Source: CAZWHE01 sp964633825 (GTDB lineage Bacteria; Planctomycetota; B15-G4; CAYZWU01). From it: a stretch of 19,749 nucleotides of DNA. The notes beneath the pieces were generated by a model. That model was not told where the DNA came from and made no database searches. It worked only from the letters and a program-made list of their open reading frames with translations. The position numbers and the translations under genes are program-made. The stretch's first letter is position 1. Each line of letters begins with the position of its first letter. The stretch lies in the NCBI GenBank assembly GCA_964633825.1, contig CAZWHE010000067.1, positions 1 to 19,749 of the forward strand, in the 5' to 3' direction. This document shows positions 1 through 7,002 of the stretch, piece by piece.

Positions 1-249
1 CAGCTGGTCGCAATCGACGTAAACATCCAGAGCCGGAATCGAGGCAGCCAGAACCGTTCCCCTGTAATCGAGGATCCGCCCCCTGGGGGCTTGGAGAGAC
101 TCTTTCTTCAGCTGGCGATTTCGAGCGCGAAGAGTGTAATGATCTCCCTGGATCACCTGAATATAAAAAAGGCGGGCTTCGAGGACGGCAAAAGCCGTAA
201 TAATCGATGCAAGCATGAAGATAGACAGGACTCTTGCCCTCTGAAGCAT
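1..249 (-). CDS. ftsI: Class B penicillin-binding protein, FtsI-like, N-terminal part (runs off left edge)
   Basis: This is the first 83 codons of a septal transpeptidase that crosslinks peptidoglycan at the division site. Reading leftward from ATG at 249, a short basic start (MLQRAR) leads into a membrane anchor at about residues 8-24. Residues 56-68 read RGRILDYRGTVLA, the N-terminal signature of class B penicillin-binding proteins. The start is supported by GAGGAAG about 9 bases upstream. The SxxK, SxN and KTG transpeptidase motifs would lie beyond the window, so activity cannot be judged. The position after rsmH and ftsL favours FtsI (PBP3) over an elongation PBP2. The symbol rests on that gene order. 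It is separated from ftsL by an unusually long, structured spacer. Confidence 0.85.
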   Translation of the reverse strand, partial: MLQRARVLSIFMLASIITAFAVLEARLFYIQVIQGDHYTLRARNRQLKKESLQAPRGRILDYRGTVLAASIPALDVYVDCDQL

Positions 250-276
250 TCTTTGACTTCCTCGCTGATTTGTTCA

Positions 277-358
277 GGCGGACAAGATCTCATGTCCGCC
301 CAAGAGCATTTTCCACGTTTCGGCGACACCCGCGGTCAATGACCCCGAGAGGCCGAAA
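277..358 (-). promoter_or_regulatory. Two potential RNA hairpins in the ftsL-ftsI spacer
   Basis: The 116-base gap between ftsL and ftsI contains two inverted repeats. One is a perfect 8-bp stem (277-284 with 293-300, GGCGGACA/TGTCCGCC) around an 8-base loop. The other has a 7-bp outer stem (318-324 with 352-358, TTTCGGC/GCCGAAA) enclosing an inner dyad at 334-344 (GGTCA-A-TGACC). Neither is followed by a T-run on the minus strand, so an intrinsic terminator is unlikely. The first hairpin ends about 16 bases before the ftsI Shine-Dalgarno sequence, so it could affect ftsI translation or mRNA stability. The function is inference. Confidence 0.45.
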
Positions 359-365
359 ACCGATT

Positions 366-659
366 TTATTCCAGGCAGGCCCGAACTCCTGCAACCCGGA
401 TCAGCTCCACCGGCGTTTCCTCGAAGCCGTCCATGTGAAGAATGATCCGCAGCTCTATGGCTTTATTCATGATGCAAGAAAGAGACCTCATGCGGGCGGC
501 TTCCGATTCGAGCGACATCAACTGGTCTTTGAGAAGCTCCGCCTCCCTCTCAAGCCAGGCGGTCCGGTAACCCGAAAGGACTTCGCTGTTCCTGAGCCTG
601 ACGGTCACAACGGCCAGGGTGCAGAGCGACGTCAGAGCCAGCGCGACCAGAAATTTCAT
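366..659 (-). CDS. ftsL: Cell division protein FtsL-like
   Basis: This is a 97-aa single-pass membrane protein. It has a very short N-terminus, one hydrophobic helix at about residues 3-20, then a charged, heptad-like stretch at about 32-62 that fits a coiled coil. This is the architecture of FtsL, which pairs with FtsB and FtsQ in the divisome and helps activate FtsWI. FtsL sequences diverge strongly, so the call depends on size, topology and position directly after rsmH and before a class B PBP. The start codon overlaps the rsmH stop as ATGA (656-659), which suggests translational coupling. The C-terminal 35 residues show no motif I recognise. Confidence 0.75.
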   Translation of the reverse strand: MKFLVALALTSLCTLAVVTVRLRNSEVLSGYRTAWLEREAELLKDQLMSLESEAARMRSLSCIMNKAIELRIILHMDGFEETPVELIRVAGVRACLE

Positions 660-1558
660 TGCACAACCTTCTTCCGGGCCGTCCTCATGCGGGCGCTGCG
701 GCTGCGCCGGTTGCGGCGAAGCTCCCGCGTTGTCGGGCGAATCACTTTTTTCGATAAGAGATCAGCCTCTCCGTCTCGGACGCGAGCTTTCAGAAACTCC
801 TTCACGATCCGGTCCTCCCCGCTGTGAAAAGAAATAACGGCCAACCGCCCGGCTGGTCGAAGCAGCCCGAACGCGGCCGCGAGCCCTTTTGAAAGATGTT
901 CGAGCTCTCGATTGACGGCCATCCGGACGCCTTGAAAAGTCCGTGTCGCAGGATGAATCTTTCCGCCTCTTCGCTTGTAAACCCCCTCTACGATTTCTTT
1001 CAAATCCGTCGTGCGAAGGAGGGGGCGCTTCCGCCGTTCATTGAGGATGGCTTCGACCACCTGTTTCGCCCTTGGTTCTTCTCCGAGATGATAAAGAGCT
1101 GAATAGAGCTCCTCGCGCGGAGCTTTGTTAATAAAGTCCTCGGCCGTGACGGGTGTGGAAGGATCCATTCTCATGTCAAGCGGACCGTCGTTCAGAAACG
1201 AAAAGCCCCGCTCCGGCCGGGTGAGCTGAAGAGACGAAACCCCGAGGTCCATCAAGACCCCGCCGGCTTTCTTCTCGAGCTCGTTGAAAATCACATCCAC
1301 CTCACTGAAATTGCCGTGAAAAAGATCGCATCGTTCGCCAAACTGATCGAGCCGGCCGGCCGCGATTTGCAGGATCTCGCGGTCCCGATCCAATCCGTAG
1401 AGAACCGCGTCGGACGGCGCCCTCTCGAGGAGAGCCTGTGCGTGGCCTCCCCCCCCAACCGTCAGATCGATAAAAATCCCGCCTCCCTCCGGTTGGAGGC
1501 ACTCGAGCACCTCATCGACCAGGACAGGCTGATGGACAACATGGTCCTGTTCGCTCAA
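656..1558 (-). CDS. rsmH: 16S rRNA (cytosine-1402-N4)-methyltransferase RsmH (MraW)
   Basis: RsmH methylates N4 of C1402 of 16S rRNA in the decoding centre using S-adenosylmethionine. Its 300 residues carry the family blocks in order: HQPVLVDEVL near the N-terminus, the SAM-binding DLTVGGGGHA at 31-40, LDRD at 56-59, DLGVSSLQL at 104-112, RGFSF at 117-121 with DGPLDMRMD at 124-132, IHPATRTFQ at 201-209, SFHSGEDR at 243-250 and a basic NRRSRSARMR tail at 283-292. Length is close to the usual size of about 310. The start is TTG: an in-frame TGA lies two codons upstream and no ATG or GTG gives a complete N-terminus. It follows mraZ by 42 bases and overlaps ftsL by four. Confidence 0.97.
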   Translation of the reverse strand: MSEQDHVVHQPVLVDEVLECLQPEGGGIFIDLTVGGGGHAQALLERAPSDAVLYGLDRDREILQIAAGRLDQFGERCDLFHGNFSEVDVIFNELEKKAGGVLMDLGVSSLQLTRPERGFSFLNDGPLDMRMDPSTPVTAEDFINKAPREELYSALYHLGEEPRAKQVVEAILNERRKRPLLRTTDLKEIVEGVYKRRGGKIHPATRTFQGVRMAVNRELEHLSKGLAAAFGLLRPAGRLAVISFHSGEDRIVKEFLKARVRDGEADLLSKKVIRPTTRELRRNRRSRSARMRTARKKVVQ

Positions 1559-1600
1559 TGATCACGTTCCGAAAAAAAAATGCATTTCAGAACCGCTTTA

Positions 1601-2077
1601 TCAGGCCCGATCGGTCTCCCCGGCCGGGATGCCGTTTCTGCCGTCCAATTCCTTGGCCACGTTCTGGACGATGTCTTTTCTGTGCTCCTCGATAAACTTC
1701 TTCCAGTCCTCATCCCTGAAGAGACCGATCTTCTTTTTGATGCCCACGAAGGCGAGATCAATGGCTCCGGCAATCTCGGGCCGGAGGATTTCGGGGATGA
1801 GAAATCGGCCTGAAGAGTCGAGCTCCACTTCCTCGGCAAGGCCGTAGAACCCGATCTCACCCTCGACCGCTTCGGTAATGCTCCAGGGAGCATCCCATTT
1901 CTTAAACACTTCCCGCCATTCTTCATCGGTCCAGAGGAAAAGAGGGCATGGTTTAACGCCGAGGGTGATGATCATTGTTTTGGAGTTGCTGGCGCGTTGA
2001 ATTTGTTTTAGAATTTTCCGCGGAACCTTGATCCGGTTCTTTTGATCGAGCTTGCTTTTTGCAGAACCGATAAACAT
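1601..2077 (-). CDS. mraZ: Transcriptional regulator MraZ
   Basis: MraZ is a ring-forming DNA-binding protein with two SpoVT/AbrB-type half-domains that usually binds repeats in front of its own operon. The 158-aa product begins MFIGSAKSKLD, a good match to the family start MFIG...LD. The second half-domain is marked by ELDSSGRFLIP at residues 85-95. I chose ATG at 2077 over the adjoining in-frame GTG at 2080 because AGGA sits 8 bases before the ATG and the family starts at MFIG. The protein is slightly longer than the common 140-150 residues, with a charged C-terminal tail. It heads the mraZ-rsmH-ftsL-ftsI run and has an AT-rich upstream region with candidate operator repeats. Confidence 0.95.
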   Translation of the reverse strand: MFIGSAKSKLDQKNRIKVPRKILKQIQRASNSKTMIITLGVKPCPLFLWTDEEWREVFKKWDAPWSITEAVEGEIGFYGLAEEVELDSSGRFLIPEILRPEIAGAIDLAFVGIKKKIGLFRDEDWKKFIEEHRKDIVQNVAKELDGRNGIPAGETDRA

Positions 2078-2094
2078 CACTTGGTTCCTATTTA

Positions 2095-2140
2095 GACCAC
2101 TTTATTCCTTTTTCGTCCACTAAAGCATCATATCGTCCCA
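2095..2140 (-). promoter_or_regulatory. Candidate MraZ boxes upstream of mraZ
   Basis: Read on the minus strand, the segment before mraZ contains TGGGAC (2140-2135), TGATG (2130-2126), TGGAC (2119-2115) and TGGTC (2099-2095). The TGG elements are spaced 21 and 20 bases apart, about two helical turns, with weaker TGATG or AGGAA elements at the intermediate turns. MraZ binds directly repeated TGGGN-type boxes about 10 bp apart in E. coli and AAAGTGG-type boxes in mollicutes; AAAGTGGTC occurs here. This supports autoregulation, although the copies are degenerate. No convincing -35/-10 pair could be fixed; TATGAT at 2133-2128 is one possible -10. Confidence 0.5.
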
Positions 2141-2187
2141 TAAGCAAGTTTTTTTGCGTTCATTTTCGAATTTTCCCCAAAAAACAC

Positions 2188-2233
2188 AAAAAAATCCCTC
2201 TAAGCCGGATCATCCAACAAAACAATCGGATGA
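2188..2233 (-). terminator. Weak candidate terminator after the zinc-ribbon gene
   Basis: Downstream of the zinc-ribbon gene, a 6-bp inverted repeat (2210-2215 with 2228-2233, TCATCC/GGATGA) has a 12-base loop. It is followed on the minus strand by a run of seven T (2194-2188) after a gap of about 15 bases. The long loop and the gap make it a poor intrinsic terminator. It may only partly separate this gene from mraZ. Confidence 0.25.
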
Positions 2234-2276
2234 GTGCGGGAGCCCGGACCGCAAGCCCGGTTATTATTCAGCCTGA

Positions 2277-2888
2277 TTACTGCCGATCCCCTTCCCCCTC
2301 TTTTCCCGCACCCTTTTCAAGGAGGCTCAGGTCGAAATCACCTTCCAGGTCGGCATTGAGCAGATCGGACAGTTTCTCTTTCAGGTGGGTGATGCTCTCC
2401 TCGTCCAAGAATGGAATCTCCACATCAAAGGCGGGTTCACCGCGCCTTCTTTGAACACGCATCATGTCTTTTCCATCGTGAGAGGTAAAATCGACGAGCT
2501 TGAGAAATTTCTTGCGGATCAGAACGAGCCCGATCAGATAAACCATTGATACGAAAGCGGGGTTTTTACTGGAATGCATCTTGAAGAAGAGATCCCGGAG
2601 TGACTCAAAATTGACAATCCTTTTCTTTTCGGAAGATTGAGCGGTAATGCGCGTCTTCCAGAAGATCCTGTCGGACTGAAGATCCGGTTCGTCTATAGAA
2701 TGCTCTGATTCTTCAGAATGCCCTGATTCTTCGACCGGCATATCCGGCTGAAAACAGGAGCGGCAGAAATCATTCCTCTGCACGGTATCGCCGCTTATCT
2801 CGACCGAGGAAAAACAAAAATCCCCTTCTTGAAATTCCATGCCGCAAGAACAGCACTGTTCCGACCCGGGCGCAATCTTCCACTCCAT
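2277..2888 (-). CDS. Unknown protein with N-terminal zinc ribbon
   Basis: I do not recognise a named function for this 203-aa protein. Residues 1-10 (MEWKIAPGSE) precede C12-x2-C15, and C42-x2-C45 follows, giving a four-cysteine zinc-ribbon pattern. Residues 53-70 are rich in Ser, Glu and His and look like a flexible linker. A second block begins at FWKTR (77-81). It contains a hydrophobic helix at 111-125 followed by RKKFLKL, then a mixed alpha/beta stretch and an acidic tail. The start at 2888 has AAAGGA six bases upstream; the in-frame ATG at 2909 has none. I recall similar zinc-ribbon proteins with an FWKTR-like block in planctomycete and acidobacterial genomes, but cannot verify this here. 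It lies 199 bases before mraZ on the same strand and diverges from dnaE. Confidence 0.8.
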   Translation of the reverse strand: MEWKIAPGSEQCCSCGMEFQEGDFCFSSVEISGDTVQRNDFCRSCFQPDMPVEESGHSEESEHSIDEPDLQSDRIFWKTRITAQSSEKKRIVNFESLRDLFFKMHSSKNPAFVSMVYLIGLVLIRKKFLKLVDFTSHDGKDMMRVQRRRGEPAFDVEIPFLDEESITHLKEKLSDLLNADLEGDFDLSLLEKGAGKEGEGDRQ

Positions 2889-2988
2889 GAGACATCCTTT
2901 CCAAGCCATCGGATTGAATACGATTCTTTAATACAAAGAGGTTACGCTCTCCAACAGGGGGATTTCAAAACGTTTTTCATCTATCTCG

Positions 2989-3017
2989 TTGCGGGACCGG
3001 CCCACCCCGGTTATTTT
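2989..3017 (+). promoter_or_regulatory. Possible sigma70-type promoter for dnaE
   Basis: TTGCGG at 2989-2994 and TATTTT at 3012-3017 are 17 bases apart and lie about 70 bases before the dnaE ATG. The -35 matches the consensus only in TTG and the -10 in four of six positions, so this is a weak candidate. The 197-base divergent gap otherwise shows no repeat or gene. Confidence 0.25.
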
Positions 3018-3085
3018 AATATTTTCGCCGATCACCGCCGGACATTGAAACCGATCGCCCGGCACAGCAGTATGGGGAACAGGAT

Positions 3086-6000
3086 ATGAAACCGGAAGAT
3101 TTCGTACATCTTCATGTCCACAGCCACTATTCTCCTCTGGACGGCTGTGTCACAACGGACAACCTTCTGAATAAAGCCCTTTCCCATGGAATGAACAGCC
3201 TCGCCCTGACGGACCACGGCGTCCTTTACGGAGCCGTCGAGTTCTACCAGAAAGCTCACGAGCTGAAAGAAGGCGGGATCAAACCGATCATCGGCATGGA
3301 AGCATACGTGGCCGAGACATCCCGGTTCGAGAAGCATGTGGACAACCGCCCCTCGAGGATCTATCACCTCACTCTCCTGGTCCGGAACACCGATGGATAT
3401 AAAAACCTGATCAAACTGACGTCCTCGGGCTTCACAGAAGGCTTCTACCGGAAACCGCGCCTCGATTTGGAAATTCTCGGCCGCCACTCGGAAGGATTGA
3501 TCGCTCTCTCGGGATGCCTGAGCGGACGTGTTCCCCGGTCACTCCTCTACGGCGATCCCCAAGGGGCCGAGCAGGCGGCATCGGCTTACAGAGAAATATT
3601 CGGCCGGGAAAATTTCTTCATCGAAATCATGGAGAACGGCCTCAAAGACCAAAACAAGGTCAAACCGGGGCTCTGCGAACTGGCCCGAAAACTCGACATC
3701 CCCCTCGTTGCCACCAACGATATTCATTACATCGAGAGAGAAGACGCCCTCGTTCAGGAGGTTTTGCTCTGCATCCAGAGGAACCAGACGCTCAACGACG
3801 AGAAGCGCATGCGCATGGGAACGGACCAGTTCTACTTCCGCTCCGGCCGGGAGATGATCGAGCTCTTCGCACACACACCCGAAGCGGTGGAAAACACGGC
3901 CCTCATCGCCGAGCGCTGTAATCTCGAAATGGAATTCGGGAAATACCATATTCCCGAATTCAAAACGGAGAGCGGCGAACGGCCTGAAGAGATGTTGAAG
4001 AGGCTCTGTTTCGAGGGAGCCCGGAACAGGTACGGCGAACTGACGGGCCCCATCCGCGACAGGCTCGAATACGAGCTCGAGGTGATCAACTCGATGGGAT
4101 TCGTGTCATACTTTCTCATCGTGTGGGACTTTATCCGTTACGCCAAGGAGAACCAAATCCCCGTGGGACCCGGCCGGGGGTCGGCTGCCGGCTCGGTCGT
4201 GGCCTACAGCCTCGACATAACCGAACTGGATCCGCTCAAATACGATCTTCTCTTCGAACGTTTTCTCAATTCGTCCCGCATCTCCATGCCCGACATCGAC
4301 ATCGATTTCTGCATCAACGGCAGGGAGAAGGTCGTCAACTACGTCCGGGAGAAATACGGGACCGAGAACGTCTGCCAGATCATCACATTCGGCACCATGG
4401 CCGCCAAGGGGTCATTGCGGGACGCGGGGCGCATCCTGGACATCGATCTCCCCACGGTCGATCTTATCGCAAAGAAGATCCCCAACAGAAAACCAGCCGA
4501 CGAAACCCGGTCTCTTCTCGAAATGGTCCGGGACGAAGATCAAGAATTGAAAAAGATGCGCAAATCCGATCCGCGCATCGAGAAGCTCTTCGACATCTCA
4601 CTCAAAATCGAAGGACTGAACAGGCACCCGTCGACCCATGCCGCCGGTGTCGTCATCACCGATAAGCCGCTCACCGATTACGTGCCGCTCTGCCGGGTCA
4701 AGGACGAGATCAATACGCAGTACCAAATGACGATGCTCGAGGACATCGGCCTCTTGAAAATGGATTTCCTGGGCCTGAAAAATCTCACGATCATCGACAA
4801 AGCCCTCGGCCTGATCGAAACTCACAGCGGCGTAAAGATCGACCTGGCCGATCTCCCCCTGGACGACGAAAAGGCGTACCGCCTTCTCCAGGAGGGAGCG
4901 ACCCAGGGCATTTTCCAGCTCGAGTCGGAGGGAATGAGAAATCTTCTCGTACGGCTCTGCCCCGACTGCATCGAAGACATCATCGCTCTTCTGGCTCTCT
5001 ACAGACCCGGACCGCTCGACAGCGGTATGGCCGACCTTTACGTGGAGAGGAAACACGGCAGGCAGAAGACCGACACCCTCCACGAATTGCTGGCAAGCAT
5101 TCTCCGGGAGACTTACGGAGTCATCGTTTACCAGGAACAGGTCATGCGGATCGCCAACATCTTTTCCGGATTCAGCCTCAACGATGCCGACGGTCTCCGA
5201 AAGGCGATGAGTAAAAAGAAACCCAAAGAGATGCTCAAGTTCCGCAGCATGTTCATCGAAGGCGCCGTGGCGAAGGGAGTCAAGGAAGGAAAAGCCGAAG
5301 AGGTCTTCGACAAGATCGAGGCGTTCGCGCGGTATGGATTCAACAAATCCCACTCCGCCGCTTACGCCATGATTACTTACCAGACGACCTACCTCAAGGC
5401 GAATTACCCCATCGAGTACATGGCCGCTCTCATGTCCTGCGACGCTTCCGATTCCGACAAAATCGCCGCCTGCGTCGAAGAATCGGAACGGATGGACATC
5501 AAGGTGCTCGGACCGGATTTCCGAGAAAGCACGCCCGATTTCAGTATCTCGGACAAGACCATTCGCTTCGGTTTGAACGCCGTCAAAGGCCTGGGTGAAA
5601 AAGCGGCTGAGGCGATCGTCATCGCCAGGAAGGATGCCGGCGAATTCGAGGATGTTCCCCACATGCTGGAGCACATCGATCTGAAGTGCCTCAACAAGCT
5701 CGCGCTGGAAACCCTGATCAAAGCCGGTGCTTTCGACAGCACCGGCATAAGCAGAGCTTCTTATTTCGATTCGGTCGAGCAGCTCCTGGCTGTGGCCGCC
5801 GGTGAGCAAAAAGACAGGAGAAACGGACAAGCCTCTCTCTTCGGCGACGACGAGAATTACATGAGAAAACCGTCAATACCGATCCGGGAAGAGTGGGACG
5901 ACACCTTCAAAATGATGTGCGAGAAAGAATCTCTCGGCTTCATTCTGACCTCGAATCCCATGAAACGCTTCGCTCCCCTGCTCAATCAGCTTGCGCCCAC

Positions 6001-6553
6001 AGGACCGGAAGATCTCAAAGGAATCGAAGAAGGCGCCTCCCTATTCCTCGGCGGTATGATCGAAACACCCCGCATCACCATGGCTCGGAGAGGACGCAAT
6101 GCCGGAAAGAAAATCGCCCTCTTCAAGATCCGTACTCTGGGGGGACGTGTTTCGTGCGTTCTTTTTTCGGGCGAGTACGAGAAATTCGTCCATCTTCTGC
6201 AGGAGGACAGGCTCCTTTTCCTCGGCGGCGCACTGAATCACAGGATGGACGATCCCAGCCTGATCGTCTCTGAAATACTGGAACTGGACGAAGCCATCAG
6301 AAAACAGCGATCCACCTTTGTCCTTCGTCTGGGACGTCCCGAAAACGTAAAATCCGATTCTCTCGATGCGATCCGTGAAATATGCAGCCAACACCCCGGA
6401 GACTTCGACCTCGTTCTCCACTTCGACGCACCCAGGACGAACGGCCCCGGATATACCGTGAAAGCCGGATCACAATACAATGTGGCTCCCACACTGCAGA
6501 CACTCCTCGAGCTCGAAAAGGTTTTGGGGGGCGGAAATGTGCAGCTCCGCTAA
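3086..6553 (+). CDS. dnaE: DNA polymerase III subunit alpha (DnaE)
   Basis: This is the catalytic subunit of the replicative polymerase, 1155 aa and full length. Domain order: PHP domain at about 5-215, with HVHSH at 10-14, D19, DHG at 43-45, E72, C144 and D212/H214; polymerase core with GPGRGSAAGS at 361-370, catalytic PDIDIDF at 402-408 (D403 and D405) and the third aspartate D560 in KMDFLG; helix-hairpin-helix near 830-850 (VKGLGEKAAEAI); a QASLF motif at 915-919 that resembles the beta-clamp-binding pentapeptide; OB fold at about 985-1070; and a C-terminal domain to 1155. The metal-binding residues of the PHP domain appear conserved, unlike E. coli DnaE. The start is preceded by GGGGAACAGGAT. 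It is the only plus-strand gene here. Confidence 0.98.
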   Translation: MKPEDFVHLHVHSHYSPLDGCVTTDNLLNKALSHGMNSLALTDHGVLYGAVEFYQKAHELKEGGIKPIIGMEAYVAETSRFEKHVDNRPSRIYHLTLLVRNTDGYKNLIKLTSSGFTEGFYRKPRLDLEILGRHSEGLIALSGCLSGRVPRSLLYGDPQGAEQAASAYREIFGRENFFIEIMENGLKDQNKVKPGLCELARKLDIPLVATNDIHYIEREDALVQEVLLCIQRNQTLNDEKRMRMGTDQFYFRSGREMIELFAHTPEAVENTALIAERCNLEMEFGKYHIPEFKTESGERPEEMLKRLCFEGARNRYGELTGPIRDRLEYELEVINSMGFVSYFLIVWDFIRYAKENQIPVGPGRGSAAGSVVAYSLDITELDPLKYDLLFERFLNSSRISMPDIDIDFCINGREKVVNYVREKYGTENVCQIITFGTMAAKGSLRDAGRILDIDLPTVDLIAKKIPNRKPADETRSLLEMVRDEDQELKKMRKSDPRIEKLFDISLKIEGLNRHPSTHAAGVVITDKPLTDYVPLCRVKDEINTQYQMTMLEDIGLLKMDFLGLKNLTIIDKALGLIETHSGVKIDLADLPLDDEKAYRLLQEGATQGIFQLESEGMRNLLVRLCPDCIEDIIALLALYRPGPLDSGMADLYVERKHGRQKTDTLHELLASILRETYGVIVYQEQVMRIANIFSGFSLNDADGLRKAMSKKKPKEMLKFRSMFIEGAVAKGVKEGKAEEVFDKIEAFARYGFNKSHSAAYAMITYQTTYLKANYPIEYMAALMSCDASDSDKIAACVEESERMDIKVLGPDFRESTPDFSISDKTIRFGLNAVKGLGEKAAEAIVIARKDAGEFEDVPHMLEHIDLKCLNKLALETLIKAGAFDSTGISRASYFDSVEQLLAVAAGEQKDRRNGQASLFGDDENYMRKPSIPIREEWDDTFKMMCEKESLGFILTSNPMKRFAPLLNQLAPTGPEDLKGIEEGASLFLGGMIETPRITMARRGRNAGKKIALFKIRTLGGRVSCVLFSGEYEKFVHLLQEDRLLFLGGALNHRMDDPSLIVSEILELDEAIRKQRSTFVLRLGRPENVKSDSLDAIREICSQHPGDFDLVLHFDAPRTNGPGYTVKAGSQYNVAPTLQTLLELEKVLGGGNVQLR

Positions 6554-6571
6554 AAAACAAGCTCGACCGCT

Positions 6572-6598
6572 GCCGGCCGGTTCGTTTCCCTAGCCGGC
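6572..6598. terminator. Possible shared terminator between dnaE and rplQ
   Basis: Only 44 bases separate the converging stop codons. GCCGGC at 6572-6577 can pair with GCCGGC at 6593-6598 across a 15-base loop, and TAGCCGGCTA at 6591-6600 is itself a palindrome containing the rplQ stop. On the plus strand the stem is followed by pyrimidine-rich TATTTCCCCTTTTT; on the minus strand a run of six T comes 15 bases later. It could end transcription from both sides, but neither orientation is a textbook terminator. Confidence 0.35.
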
Positions 6599-7002
6599 TA
6601 TTTCCCCTTTTTCTTCCCCTTTTCTTCCGAGGCTTTGGGCGGAGCGTGTCCCACCAGTTCGAATATGACCTGCGGGCCGTTATCGCCGAGGCGGTTCGTA
6701 GGCAGCTTGACGATGCGCGTATAGCCCCCGTTTCTGTCGGCGAATGAAGGCGCGATCTCGTCAAACAGCTTTTTAAGAAGCGTCTTGTCCTGTATATCCC
6801 GGGCGGCTCTCCTGACGTTGTGAAGAGATTTGGTCCGAGCCAGAGTGATCATCTTCTCCGCAAAAGGTCTGTATTCTTTTGCCTTCGCGAGGGTTGTCAC
6901 GATCCTGCCGTGCTCGAAAAGTGCAGAGAGAATATTGCGTTTCAGGGCGGTCCTATGGGATGTGTTTCTACCCAGCCGGCGGCCTCTGACTTTATGTCTC
7001 AT
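6598..7002 (-). CDS. rplQ: 50S ribosomal protein L17
   Basis: This is the large-subunit protein L17, 134 aa. The N-terminus MRHKVRGRRLGR is the family signature. It is followed by the conserved region on pairing with rRNA (RTALKRNILSALFEHGRI) and a lysine-rich tail after about residue 122. It is the last gene of the alpha operon. Its ATG overlaps the rpoA stop as ATGA (6999-7002) with GAGGT just upstream, so translation is probably coupled to rpoA. The stop lies inside a palindrome facing dnaE. Confidence 0.97.
   Translation of the reverse strand: MRHKVRGRRLGRNTSHRTALKRNILSALFEHGRIVTTLAKAKEYRPFAEKMITLARTKSLHNVRRAARDIQDKTLLKKLFDEIAPSFADRNGGYTRIVKLPTNRLGDNGPQVIFELVGHAPPKASEEKGKKKGK

Noticed and set aside
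234..827. A 197-codon plus-strand frame opposite ftsL and rsmH
   Set aside because: It runs antisense to two genes and their spacer, and the protein is arginine-rich without motifs.
1571..1590. A nine-A run and AAATGCATTT palindrome between mraZ and rsmH, as a terminator or slippage site
   Set aside because: It lies outside both reading frames, and no stem precedes the T-run on the transcribed strand that would make a terminator.
2889..2909. The upstream ATG at 2909 as start of the zinc-ribbon gene
   Set aside because: No ribosome binding site precedes it, whereas AAAGGA precedes ATG 2888.
4598..5830. A 410-codon open frame on the minus strand inside dnaE
   Set aside because: It lies wholly antisense to conserved dnaE sequence and shows no domain or ribosome binding context. 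Long antisense frames are expected in GC-rich, codon-biased genes.
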